Shown here one piece after another: positions 32,663 to 43,001 of a stretch of DNA of 64,000 nt (positions are counted from its first letter, which is position 1; each line of letters opens with the position of its first letter). Both the position numbers and the translations under genes were made by a program. Location: contig OY856188.1 of NCBI GenBank assembly GCA_963693315.1, positions 270,439,114 through 270,503,113 of the forward strand, read 5' to 3'. This DNA is from Diogma glabrata (lineage: Eukaryota > Arthropoda > Insecta > Diptera > Cylindrotomidae). Under the pieces are notes generated by a model. The model was not told the DNA's origin and did not search any database. It saw only the letters and a list, made by a program, of their open reading frames with translations.

Positions 32663-33055
32663 TTAAACCGTTAGGAAACGTACTTTCAGTGGTTCGTACA
32701 TTTTCAAAATTCTTTCTAGTGCTGGCATTACCGCCAGCCAGTGAGTTTCACTGTATCCAATAAGTTGGTTATGTTTTACATTACTTTTGCTGCAAAACTC
32801 CTTCAACTTAAACCAGTAACGACAGTAAAATATCCAAATTTTTTTTAACCCTGCCATTTAAATCAGCAGCGCTTCTTATTGCATTATTTAGAATACGGGC
32901 TGCGAATCCAATACCCAATACATTCTGGTTCAAATTCGAGTTTAGCTTGCTTTTAAATTTTCACCCCTTGACGTGACACCACTAAAATTGGTGTTCGTGT
33001 TAACAGCGCAAATTGCAACTAGCTTTTTGTCAATGCTAAATAACAACAAGAAAAC
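32663..33055 (-). pseudogene. hAT transposase, C-terminal half, broken
   Basis: Read on the minus strand, the first frame gives DKKLVAICAVNTNTNFSGV, matching the family box LVAICADNT.TNFGG, with the conserved Asp replaced by Val. A stop and frame change follow. Then comes NVLGIGFAARILNNAIRSAAD, matching LIGIGCAAHI.HNA...A.D, with Cys and His lost. A 64-codon frame (32663-32857) then reads YSETHWLAVMPALERILKMY and EPLKVRFL, matching S.TRWL.L.PALERIL..WE.LK..F. These are the catalytic-core and insertion-domain regions of a transposase that would excise and reinsert the element. The gene is dead, so this copy needed another source to move or decayed after insertion. Confidence 0.88.
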
Positions 33056-35190
33056 AAAATAACAACAAAACTTGTTTCAGCTACTGGAGCTGGCGGCTTA
33101 TGGCAACGCTTTTTTATATTTATCTGTATCTATATGTCTTTTAATATCATAATGTCCACTGTTAATTTGCAAATTCACCCCGACTGGTAATACAATAAAC
33201 TTTTGCGTCGTTATATTGTGATTTTTTTATAAAAGAATAGTCCAATTCAAAATCGTATGAGAATTTACGTAAACGTTTTCTATCCGTATTGATTTGCAGG
33301 AGAACTTTTTAAATATAATTTTAAAAATTAGTATAAATTTACCTTTTATAGTAGCTTAAAACTTTTGTTACACAAGTAAAGACTGCAAAACAATTGAAAC
33401 AATTTATTTTTATTTTACTAAATAATTAATATCTTTTCTGTATTCTGTAAGTTTAAGAGGTATACAGTATACCTCTCGTTCTATCTTTTGCAAATCTATA
33501 CCATTTATCAAGTTTTTATGCTGTTTACTTTGTTTGTTCTTTGTTGAGAAAAAAAAAATAGAAATTAGAAAGTAATAATTTTACTTTTGAACTACCTAGT
33601 TAAAGTGTGTTTAAACAGAGTTTGAAACGCTACTTGTATCACTCCTTTACTTTGTTCTTTCATAGTGCGTAGCTTAAAAAAAATATAACACTCCCACACA
33701 GAGGAGTGAAAATAGTATAATATCATTCTTGCTACTAAATTGAAATTAATATTTTCTTTCTAATACTCAAAACTTTTATTTTTGCTTCAAATTTGATGCT
33801 TTCCAACGTAAAATGCTTCGAATGATTCGTTCAATTATTCATGTATTGTTAGAAAAATGAATATAAAGGATGACTAATTTTGTTCTTTTGCAAATCGAAT
33901 AAAAGAACAGGAAAATATAATCTGCTCCAAAGGAGTAAAATCGAAAAAACAAAAATTTTACTCTTACGAGTAAGAACGATATTCAAATTATGAACATTTT
34001 AATTTTTGAATATTATTTCAAAGGATTGTAATGAGTGCTCGAATAAAGTAAAATTGTAAACTCTGGTTTGAAAATTTAAATGTTTATGAATTTATACGGA
34101 AAACTGAGTCTTTTTAAGTAAAATATTTTGTATTTTATTTTTCATAATATACTTTCGATCTCTCGTATATACACCGGGGAGATGTTTCTATAAACAAAGA
34201 AACCTTTTCGCTGAGGTAGATCTGTTAGACATCAATAGATATTTGCAAAATAAAATGTAAATTATTTAAGTGAAAAAAGCTGAGTTTAGTATTTCTATGA
34301 AAATTATAGTTAAAACACTATTTAGTAAAAAAAATATTGCACTGGTTTGTTCTCTCAATATAGTTAAATCAACATATACATAACATCATACAAACTGCAA
34401 GAAAAACTGTGAAGCCATTGCTTTGACTAAGATATTGCGAAAACTGTACGTAGGTAGATATAAGGTTTTTTGATTATTTCGATAATGCAGGCAAATGTGG
34501 TGGAAATATTTGTTTCGTGGGACAACGCACCGAAATGTGGGACATTTCCACGCAGCGTGGGACGTCTCGTCAGTTTACTTCCCATAAACGTGCGTAAATT
34601 TTTCATTTGATTCAAAATTGTACAATTATTGCGAGCTTTAAATCTATAAGAAAAACCTACCACAAAAAAAAATAGTTTCTCCCTCCCTATATAAAAAAAT
34701 GAGCAAAGATTGACGTTTAGGATACGTTTTAGATTTTATTATAACCAACCAAACATATAATTTTTGCTATTTTATGAATTAAAAATTATAGTCCATATAG
34801 CGAAAAGAATTTGTCAGCAAGTTTTCATAACATATTTTGAAAATATTTACATAACTTAATTTGTTCGTGTCGTTAGAAAATATTGCTTGTCCATTATAAA
34901 ACATTCACTATTATAAAATCACTGGAAATAACACAAAAAATTTAAATTACTCCCGTAATTATTTTCATTCATTTTATAAAAATTAGCACAACTATCAAGA
35001 AAACTTTAGATATGTTATAGGACTTTACATTTAGAATTGTTTTTAATTTATTGTTTTTAAAAAAGTTGTAAAGTTTGTACAATATGATATAGATAAAAAA
35101 ACAGGGCCAAACAGTCAGGGTTCTCAAAATAAGTGGGGTATGGAGGGATCAGTTTTTATTGTTTTGAAATTTTTTCTTTATTTTTGATCT
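33056..35190. other. Interior of the hAT element without readable genes
   Basis: The N-terminal part of the transposase should lie here on the minus strand but I could not read it. At 34500-34570 the motif GTGGGAC is repeated three times, and it recurs near 32483 and 32545. No zinc-finger pattern is visible. Confidence 0.4.
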
Positions 35191-35194
35191 ACGG

Positions 35195-35427
35195 GTGTGA
35201 CATAGCCCCGCGTTCTCCAGTCCTTGCTATTGACATACGAGTGAACGTGAGATATCACATACCACTGGCAATAGCAGTGAGATATCACTAGCCAAGGTGA
35301 CATCTTAGGGGTGGTGGCGGATGAACTGTATTCAGTCAACGGTAGCACCCTCAATCTTAGCTGTGAAATAATCCTTGATGATGAGACGCTATTGCTTCCT
35401 TGAAGAAACGAGCCTTCATATAACTAT
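35195..35427 (+). repeat. Dispersed repeat E, copy 2
   Basis: Best preserved of three copies (others at 17741-17941 and 42239-42375). Landmarks are GGTGTGACATAG, GCAATAGCAGTGAGATATCA, CGGTAGCACCCTCAATCTTA and CCTTCATATAACTATG. It lies inside the hAT element, so it is either an insertion into it or part of it. Confidence 0.8.
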
Positions 35428-35910
35428 GTGTGGGCTTTAATCATTAAGAAAGATGGTGCGTCAAAGGATCAAGGAATAGGCAACCGGCTGGATTATTGGC
35501 AACTACATTTTTGTTTTGTTTCAGCAAATTTTTGTCAAAATTTGCTATTTACTTTTTAATTTACTTTTATTTTCTTTATTCTATCATAAAATATTGGCCT
35601 ATGTCATATTTTGTCAGTGATAGGATTTTTTGTTTGGTTATCCATTCTTTAACAAAAAATATAAAAAAATAAAACAAAGGAAGATTTACGTCCATCAACA
35701 CCTTCGAACGTATGTTGTTGTGGGACCTTGGTCTTAATAGGTTTTTAAGTGTTATTGTGACACATATTGTAATTCCTACTACACAACACATTTTATTAAA
35801 AAAAAAATAATTAGGTTGTGTTCTCCTGCATGTACTTACTTTTAAGTTTATATAAATTACCAATGGCCAATACCAATTGAAATTTGAATGTTAAATACTG
35901 CACTATAAAC

Positions 35911-36286
35911 CAGGGTTGTTCCTTTACGCGTAATCTAAAATAGATTACATTACATGTTTCTATGTAATGTAATCAATGTCATCTATGTAAATTTGGCGTA
36001 ATCTATTAATTTTGATTTAAGAAGAAATATGTAGAAATATTGTATTATCCCTACTGAAAATTTTTTCGCAAAAGACATGATCAATAATATTGTCAAAAAC
36101 AAGATATTGCGATCTTGAAAAAAGTTAATTTATTGCTAAAAAAATTTTAGACTTCACATATCAATTAAATAGATTACGTTATAGTTTACATTATAGATTA
36201 CACGAAAATATCTCGCGTAATTTACACGTAATCTATGCGTAATCTATACATGTAAAGTAATCTATTTTGTCTACGGCACAACCCTG
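35911..36286. mobile_element. hAT-type MITE, 376 bp, nested
   Basis: CAGGGTTGTTCC at the left and GGCACAACCCTG at the right form an inverted repeat (11 of 12). CTATAAAC flanks it at 35903-35910 and 36287-36294, an exact 8-bp target duplication. The interior is rich in GTAATCTA and its complement, giving a strong fold-back. It has no coding frame. Confidence 0.95.
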
Positions 36287-36861
36287 CTATAAACTCTCGA
36301 GGAGCCTTATATTAATGAAATATTTTGTTTCCTCTGGCTCAGACACGAATATCTTATAAACAAAACACAATCGTTCTTCTTAAACTAAAAGCGGTAATGC
36401 CGCGCACCTTATAGTACGATAGAATTTTGTCAAAATACGCACCCACAGCGTTTTTGGAATAACGATCGTGTTTTGTTTATAAAACTGATTTCATCAGAAG
36501 ATTAGAAGCAATACGACCGCCTTTCATATCGGCGGCGCTCTAGTCCTTGATACAAAGAACGATAACGGTTTGAATATTGCGATGAACTGTACTTTAGTCG
36601 GGCCAAAATAATATGTAACGTAATAATTATATTATCAGATATATTTCAATTAATAGTATGCGATAAAATTGGTATATTGGTTAAGTAAATCTTCTAAAAA
36701 TTAGACGAATTTACAAAATAACTGTGCATTGAAATTTTTATAGTGTATAATTCTACCACGATTGGATGGTTTGTTGATTCGATGTATTGAATTATTGATA
36801 GTATCAGATCCTTGGGGGGGGCCAATGCCCCCCCCCCAGCCCTACCCAATTGACGCCCCTG

Positions 36862-36869
36862 GGGTGAAG
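36862..36869. repeat. hAT target site duplication, right
   Basis: GGGTGAAG, identical to the copy at 31858-31865. Confidence 0.93.
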
Positions 36870-37989
36870 TTAGTTTTCGAATCCAAACTTGGATCCATAC
36901 CTTCATAAGAGCCTATGTGACAAAGAGTTTTATGATACCATTGGAAAAATCATCAATAATGCCAAAACTTGGACTAAATAAAATAAAAATAAGAAATAAT
37001 TAACAAACTTACTGCACTCAGAAAAAAAACGATGCGTTTGTTACTTATGCGCTATAGTAACTCCAAAATTGTAAACATAACGTACGTTTTTCTAAAATTT
37101 ACTAGTGCAAAGTATTGATAATTTAAGTAATATTATCCTGTGCCACGTTAATAAAGCAAAATTGGAATTGTAAAATTTTTGAAAATAAATTTACTACTGA
37201 AACAGTAAATTTTGAAAGATGAAAACAAAGTTACCTAATGGTCGTTACATTTACTTAACAATTTTGTAAAACATAACCATCGAAAAATGCTAAATTTACA
37301 TGGCAAATAGTGCTAAACATACTTATACACACGCGTATATATAATCCACTATTTACCCAAAGAGATTAACTTAAGTATGCTGGAAATTGCTTATATGATA
37401 CGTACTTTTTACTAAGGCATCTTTAAATTTACGTTTTCATAGTTTGAAAATTACGTATGACTTCGAGTATTAAAGTCATATAAAACGTAAATTTTACTTA
37501 AAATAATAGTAAAATTTACATATGTATAGCTCAATTTATGCAGCACATGTTCTTACGTTTTGGCGTGGCGTTTGGTTTGTTTACTAATTTTGAGAGATAT
37601 GTGTATTTCTTTTTTTTTATTGTATTTTATGTTTTGCTCTATAGCTAAAAATCTAGATTCAAAAAAATCTTTTTAGGGTGAAAACTCACTTTTTTTGACC
37701 AAATAAAACACGTAATGTCAAATAATAAATTGATCTGAGAGCAAAAAATGTCAGAACAATGTTTTGGCAAAAAGAATTTGACATATATATAATTGTTATT
37801 TCTGTGTTACCTTAGTTACATTATTATTATTGTCGGAATAAATTTGAAATGTTTAGGTCTATATAATTTTAAAATATCTACAGTATCGATAAATTGAAAT
37901 GCTGTGAAATTGAATTTTTATGAATAAAAAGGAATCATTTTTATGTTATTTTAAAAAAATAATAAAATTGTAATAAAAATAAATAGTGG

Positions 37990-38025
37990 TCAGTCTGTGA
38001 ATCGAACCCTCGAACGTCCTAAACT
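37990..38025 (-). repeat. tRNA-like B-box remnant
   Basis: On the minus strand the stretch contains GGGTTCGATTCAC, a good RNA polymerase III B box. No cloverleaf is possible. It is probably a second, inverted relative of the SINE-like segment at 38086. Confidence 0.4.
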
Positions 38026-38085
38026 TAAGCATCAACATAATATTCATAAATAAATTGATGTAAATAATTATTTAGATAGACGAAT

Positions 38086-38200
38086 GGTTAATGCTGCTGC
38101 CTTGTACACAGAGGTCTGGGGATCGAATCCGGGTTAAGTCCAAAATGAATATTAATAATAAATAGCATTTTATCTTTACAGGGCCCTTCTTAACCGCTGT
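38086..38200 (+). repeat. tRNA-derived SINE-like segment
   Basis: TGGTTAATGCTGC (A-box-like), an anticodon-arm-like CCTTGTACACAGAGG and GGGGATCGAATCC (B-box-like) follow in tRNA order and spacing. There is no paired acceptor stem, so it is not a tRNA gene. It is a different family from the tRNA-Lys SINE at 59181. Confidence 0.65.
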
Positions 38201-38566
38201 TAATCATTGCCGTGTATAAAATTCTCTCACCCTGAATTGATAAAAAAACGATTAATAATTACAAAAAAACTAAATTTTTTTCATTTTTTTGGTGAGACAA
38301 GATGGTAGCATAATAGTAGCATAACAGCGCAAAATGTTTTACATGCTTTTAAGTAGATTTTACTTAGTCAATTTTGTTTAGTTTACTTATGCCTCCGCTG
38401 GCTCAATTCGTACGTCATTTTCAGTTAAATTTACATATACTTTACGTTATATAAGCTATCTTTTTTTCTGAGTGAATTTAAATTTATAAGCATTTGAAGT
38501 GTACTTGAAATTATGAACAAAATTAAGGAAAAATGGTAATATTTTTTTCATTTATTTAATGTCAAA

Positions 38567-38907
38567 TTAATATTTAAGAACAAAATTAATTCTAAACCTT
38601 TGAACGGATCTGGTATGGATCACTTGACCAGACCGGACATGAAACTGTTGAATGGATCCGGCATGGATCTTTAAGATAGATCCGGAATAGATCTTTGAAA
38701 TGGATCCGGAATGGATCTTTGAAATGGATCCGGAATGGATCTTTGAAATGTATCCAGCATGGATCATTTAAACGGATCCTGTACGGATCATATATGGCGT
38801 GACGATTTTTCATCATGTCCGGATCAGGAGGCCTGATTCATCCCTGATCAGTCTTCAGACAATCCTGATCCGGATCGGACTCTATACTGATCTAATTTCT
38901 AGTCGGG
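38567..38907 (-). mobile_element. GATCCGG-family element, copy D
   Basis: Its right end inverted reads CCCGACTAGAAATTAGATCAG, nearly the start of copy A. It carries a tandem array of a 24-bp unit, GATCCGGAATGGATCTTTGA and variants, about seven times (38597-38790). Two overlapping minus-strand frames made of HAGSISKI or DPFRIHFK repeats are products of the array. The left boundary is not defined. Confidence 0.7.
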
Positions 38908-39204
38908 CGTGTAGGTCTACCAGTTTGTCTGCGCACGCGAAAGGTTTTCCTATTCACAAATCAAATTAAAATGCGCGCCGTTTACATCACCCAAATTCCC
39001 TGGAAGGGTTTGGTGCAAGCCTCCTTAAATTAAAATTAAGAAAATCGATAGAAGATTTTACTGAATAGACCCCATTATTTAGTTACTGTATCCAAGATAT
39101 TTCGGCTAACATGAATGACTAAATTAGTTTATTATCAATTTGAATCAACTATTATTTGGGTTTGTTACGCTATAGTTCTACTGTATTGAATGTCAACTAA
39201 ATTA

Positions 39205-39310
39205 AAATTTATTACAGATCCAACACACCAAGCCGAGCTCTCCATCTCACTGCTCAAAAATTCTTCAACTCACTGTCCCAACAACTCAATCTCAATCAAC
39301 TAACTTAATT
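39205..39310 (+). other. Candidate terminal exon
   Basis: TTTATTACAG (acceptor-like, ending about 39216) is followed by about 90 bp that are much richer in GC than the flanks. In one frame they read SNTPSRALHLTAQKFFNSL and then SQQLNLNQLT before a TAA. A-rich 3'-UTR-like DNA follows. A short protein-like C-terminus fits, but no homologue is recognised and the other frames are open for similar lengths, so this may be chance. Confidence 0.3.
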
Positions 39311-39447
39311 TGAAAAACATCAAAAAATATAACAAAAAAAAAAAACAATTAACAAAAAAAACTTAAATTCTTTTTATTTTACATAATTATCCCAAAATGA
39401 ATGTAAATGAATGTAAAAGCATATAAAATAATATGAGACGATAAGAA

Positions 39448-39733
39448 CGTAAGTGTCAGACGTACTTCAAAATATTTTAAATAATTATGTTTGTTTGACA
39501 AGTGGGTTGAGAAGTTCTTGAAAATGTATGCATACATTTTCGAATAACGCTATAGTGTATTACTATAGCGAAAGAGAACGTGAAATGTAAGTACAACTTA
39601 CACAGAACATCTTGCCCATTACAGGACAGGAGGAAAGGAGAAAGTCTGGCAAACTTCATTCATCCTGAGGACCATAGAAAACCCGAACCTTGAAATAAAG
39701 ACTCTCAAGCTCTACCGACTGACCTTGCCAGAC
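39448..39733 (-). mobile_element. tRNA-Lys-derived SINE, copy 1
   Basis: Read on the minus strand, it starts with TCTGGCAAGGTCAGTCGGTA and continues with GAGCTTGAGAGTCTTTATTTCA and GGTTCGGGTTTTC, the A-box, anticodon arm and B-box regions of a lysine tRNA. The body contains TCCTGTCCTGTAATGGGCAA, GTATGCATACATTTT and CATAATTATTTAAAATATTT, all shared with copy 2 at 59181. It was copied by a LINE, not itself coding. The minus frame 39477-39659 is a shadow. Confidence 0.88.
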
Positions 39734-39951
39734 AAAAAGCAATTAGTAAGAGCAAAAAAGCATAAAGAGTAAAATAAAACAAAAGTAAGGTCAACCAAAA
39801 AGAAACATAAGAAGTCAAAACAAATATGCACAAAAACAATTCCAAGAAAAAACTTGAGGAGAAAACGAGAAAACCATTGGGATGAGTGGCAGCAGAATAA
39901 TCGAGCTAATTGCTAACAAAATCGGAATAAAAAAAAACAATTTAACTACAA

Positions 39952-40608
39952 TAGTCCAGTAACTTTGTCGCCTGGAAGTATGGAATAGTATGTGTCAAAT
40001 CCGGTAGTTCTGATTTTTTGCAGACTTGTTTATGATGTTGGCCTAATAAATAATCCAAGTTTGTGACCTCGAGCGCCGAACGCAACTTTGACTAAAATCA
40101 AAAAAACCGCGAAAAAATCGTTCTTTGTTCAAATTTTGGCGATTATAACCTTAAGGGACTAGTTTTTGAAAAAACTTTCTCAGGACGTTTTTAAAGTAGA
40201 CTAAATTTGCTATAAAATTGTCATTTTTTCAACTTCGCAATTTCTTGCAATATTTTAGACGTCACTCGAAAATTAATTCAGAGCGAAAGAATTGCAAAAA
40301 ATTGCAAAGTTCGAAAAAAATGATAAGCTCTGAAAGGCTTAATCTCGAAAACTATTGGGTTTACAGAGACAATTCTAGTATCATACTGAGAAAATTTTTT
40401 CAAAAACTAGTCCTTTAGGGTTATAATCGCCAAAATTTGAAAAAATAACGATTTTTTCGCGGTTTTTTTGATTTTTGACAAAGTTGCGCTCGGCGCTCGA
40501 GGTCACAAACTTGGATTATTCATTAGGCCAACATCATAAACAAGTTTGCAAAAAATCAGAACTACCGGATTTGACGCCTACTGTGATGTATAAAGTTACT
40601 ATGGACTA
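39952..40608. mobile_element. Fold-back MITE with TAGTCCA ends and CAA target repeat
   Basis: Arms of about 250 bp are inverse complements. They share AAATCCGGTAGTTCTGATTTT, CTCGAGCGCCGA and TTTTGGCGATTATAACC-type blocks. Ends are TAGTCCAGTAACTTT on the left and AAAGTTACTATGGACTA on the right. CAA flanks both ends (39949-39951, 40609-40611), a 3-bp target duplication. It shares the TAGTCC start and 3-bp duplication with the MITE at 1428-1927, although the bodies differ. Confidence 0.88.
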
Positions 40609-40639
40609 CAACATATAACAAACAAAAGAGGTTTTACAA

Positions 40640-41150
40640 AGATGCTTCGGTGAAGTCGACTGTTGACCAGAAGATGGAAGCGGTCCAGCTATGGCTCAGA
40701 AAGCTATGGCTGTAAAGGACAGCATTTTCCTACTCTCCGTTTTCTGACAAGTCAAAGACACCTACGGCACACCCTGTGTTGAGAATAAGATGTTGAGGTT
40801 GGTGTAGAGAGAACGTCAGTCACAGTGGTCCGAACGACAGGCAATGCTTATCCTTGTTATCGTTTACTGGTCTTCGCACTTCATGCTCTCCTAGACGCTA
40901 CGCTCCAACGAATAAAATTTTCGAAGACCATGACAGTTAGATTACATGAGTGTAACACTTGGTGGTCCTCACCCCATACAGAACCCGTGAACGTGCTAAA
41001 ATAATCATGGTAAGTTAACCTAGATGGTGAACGTTCAGGGTTCAACCATATCTGGGCCATGTCACATCACCACTGTCGACCCTCCCGCAGCAGTGAAAAA
41101 TTTCACCCAATGCGGGTACGCGGGATCGTGGTGATATATGCAAGGAATTA
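40640..41150. other. GC-richer unassigned segment
   Basis: Richer in GC than its neighbours and free of simple repeats. Translation in all frames gives stops and no recognised family. A donor-like site (AATCATG then GTAAGTTA) lies near 41004-41018. It may be a fragment of an element or an untranslated host exon. Confidence 0.3.
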
Positions 41151-42238
41151 GTTTTATTTAAAGAAGTTCAGTCTGATAAAAACGACCTACAAGTTTTAGC
41201 CTTGTTTTTTGTCCAGCACCCCAACATTTCAAACTGAGCATCTCGAAAGATTGTTTTCTCAAAAATGGTTTTATTAAACTACGTTGCTTACTACGTTATT
41301 AAGAAAAAGCACATGTGTAACAGATCGGCATCCTGAGATGCAAAATAATCATTGTGTAAAGTAATTTTCACATTTTAAAAACGTTTCAATTCGTGATGCT
41401 GATTCCGGTATACCGGTTTTAATTTGATTTGGATCGCTGCTAAGAAAATCCTGCACTTTACCATGGATTTCAGCACAATCGATCCTAAACATGTACACAA
41501 ATCACCTAAATTAGACAAATCACTATTGTGTAAATACTTAAGGGTTTAGCTGTGTCATCATTTAAATAGGTATTTTTACAACCAGTCTGAATAAACTAAA
41601 AAGAAGGCAGGTTTACAATTTGCAATAATTTCACAACGTTAAATTTTTTTTTTTGTTAATCAAATCAAAATATTTAGCATTGAGTGTGGGACTCAACTCA
41701 TTAGCTATGAATATTTCTACATGCCATGTTAACCATTTTTCCTTTACTTTACGCATTTAGATTGATTAATTATCCACCAAGTCAAAAAACACACTTTATG
41801 AACAATGTATATGAAAAGTGGTATCCGCGTGGAATTAAACGCGGCACCTTTGAGTTACAAGGCTATCTCTTTATAAGACTATCTCTGAGCTAGAACAGCA
41901 ACAACTCAATATTATCTACAGTTTAAAATCTAAACTGGATAATTAAGACTCGCGTTTTAAATAAACAAATTTTGTTTATAAAGTTATCACCGAATTTATC
42001 ACCAGTCGAGGGAAATTCGTTTCGAAAATTGTTTGCCACCTTAACTTTAAGTGAAACACTTATCGTTTAACTAAGATGTTTTAGAAATTTATGAATTCAG
42101 AATTCTTTTAATACATTTTTCTGTAAAAAAATAAAATATTCGCGATATTTGCCCAAGGAAAATTACTAGTGCCATTCAAATGTGATTGGTCAAATTCAAT
42201 GTGGCATCTGCGCACATAGAAACAGTATGAGTTAAATT
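41151..42238. other. Spacer
   Basis: AT-rich. The only repeat noted is 41992-42042, a divergent copy of the CGAACGAGGGGAATTCGTTT block at 8030-8085. Confidence 0.45.
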
Positions 42239-42375
42239 GAGATCTCACATTCCATTGGCAATAGCAGTGAGATATCACCAGCCAAAGTGATATCTAGAGG
42301 ATGCTGGGGAATGAATCCTATTTATTTAACGGTAGCACACTCAATCTTAGCTATGGAGTATTTCATGATGAAAGG
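42239..42375 (+). repeat. Dispersed repeat E, copy 3
   Basis: Shares GGCAATAGCAGTGAGATATC and CGGTAGCACACTCAATCTTA with copy 2 at 35195. It is truncated at both ends relative to that copy. Confidence 0.8.
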
Positions 42376-42998
42376 GCACGTGATCGTTATATTATACTAA
42401 GGGATAAAATCGATTTTAATGAAGCTTGATTTACAAATTTTCAATATGAATCACAAAAATTCTGGTCACTGATTTCCGGTTTGTCATTTCGGGCAATACA
42501 ATTATTTCCCTTTTTTTTATTCACTAAAAATGGTATACGCTGCGCATTTGACCAACTTTGATGACTCGGATACACAGTTTGTATCATCTACAATTAAAAT
42601 ATTCATGAAAGAGCACCAAATATTTCCAAATATTTTAAAATAGTTTTATCGCTTACAAAAACTCCCCACTCTATTATTAAGAAATTTAAAAAAAAATTCC
42701 CCAAAATTATATAATTCAGAGTTGTTCAATCACGAATGAATGATTCAACTTGGGTAAATATAGGATGACGAAGTATTAACTTAGAACTCACCTAAACAAC
42801 AAAAATTAAATATGTTTCATCACTTTATAGATCAATGTATATATTACCAGAAGTGTCAGTTCGAAGCCCACACTAAACACATCAAAATAATTTTTAAAAA
42901 GGATTTCTATGATACTTTGGAAAATGATTTCGAATTGCGAAAATTCATATTGTTCCAATAGTTTCTACGATAAAGGTCGATGACTGATGCCAAGTTGA
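42376..42998. other. AT-rich spacer
   Basis: No recognised feature. Confidence 0.45.
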
Positions 42999-43001
42999 TA
43001 A

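Larger units (their letters stand above)
31866..36861 (-). mobile_element. hAT transposon, 5.0 kb, with exact 8-bp target duplication
   Basis: The left end reads CAGTGGCGTCATTTC and the right end, inverted, CAGGGGCGTCAATTG; 12 of the first 14 positions match. GGGTGAAG flanks it at 31858-31865 and 36862-36869, an exact 8-bp target duplication as hAT elements make. Runs of G just inside both ends are typical of some hAT lineages. A broken hAT transposase lies on the minus strand near the left end. The remaining interior is AT-rich, with a nested hAT MITE (35911-36286), dispersed repeat E (35195-35427) and a small palindromic repeat (32287-32374). Confidence 0.93.
37015..38474. mobile_element. 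Element with CACTCAGAAAAAAA ends
   Basis: CACTCAGAAAAAAA at 37015 is mirrored at 38461-38474. Inner parts of the ends share only scattered similarity (ACGTACG, GTAAATTTTACT-type motifs repeated through the interior). No transposase or target duplication was found. It includes tRNA-like segments near 37995 (minus) and 38086 (plus). Confidence 0.6.

Noticed and set aside
38086..38160. A functional tRNA gene
   Set aside because: A- and B-box-like blocks are present, but no acceptor stem pairs.
38567..38816. Minus frames with repeated HAGSISKI or DPFRIHFK peptides
   Set aside because: They arise from the 24-bp GATCCGG array read in two frames.
42770..42800. A splice acceptor and short terminal exon on the minus strand
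   Set aside because: A good TTGTTTAG tract is followed by only 21 open codons without any protein-like pattern.
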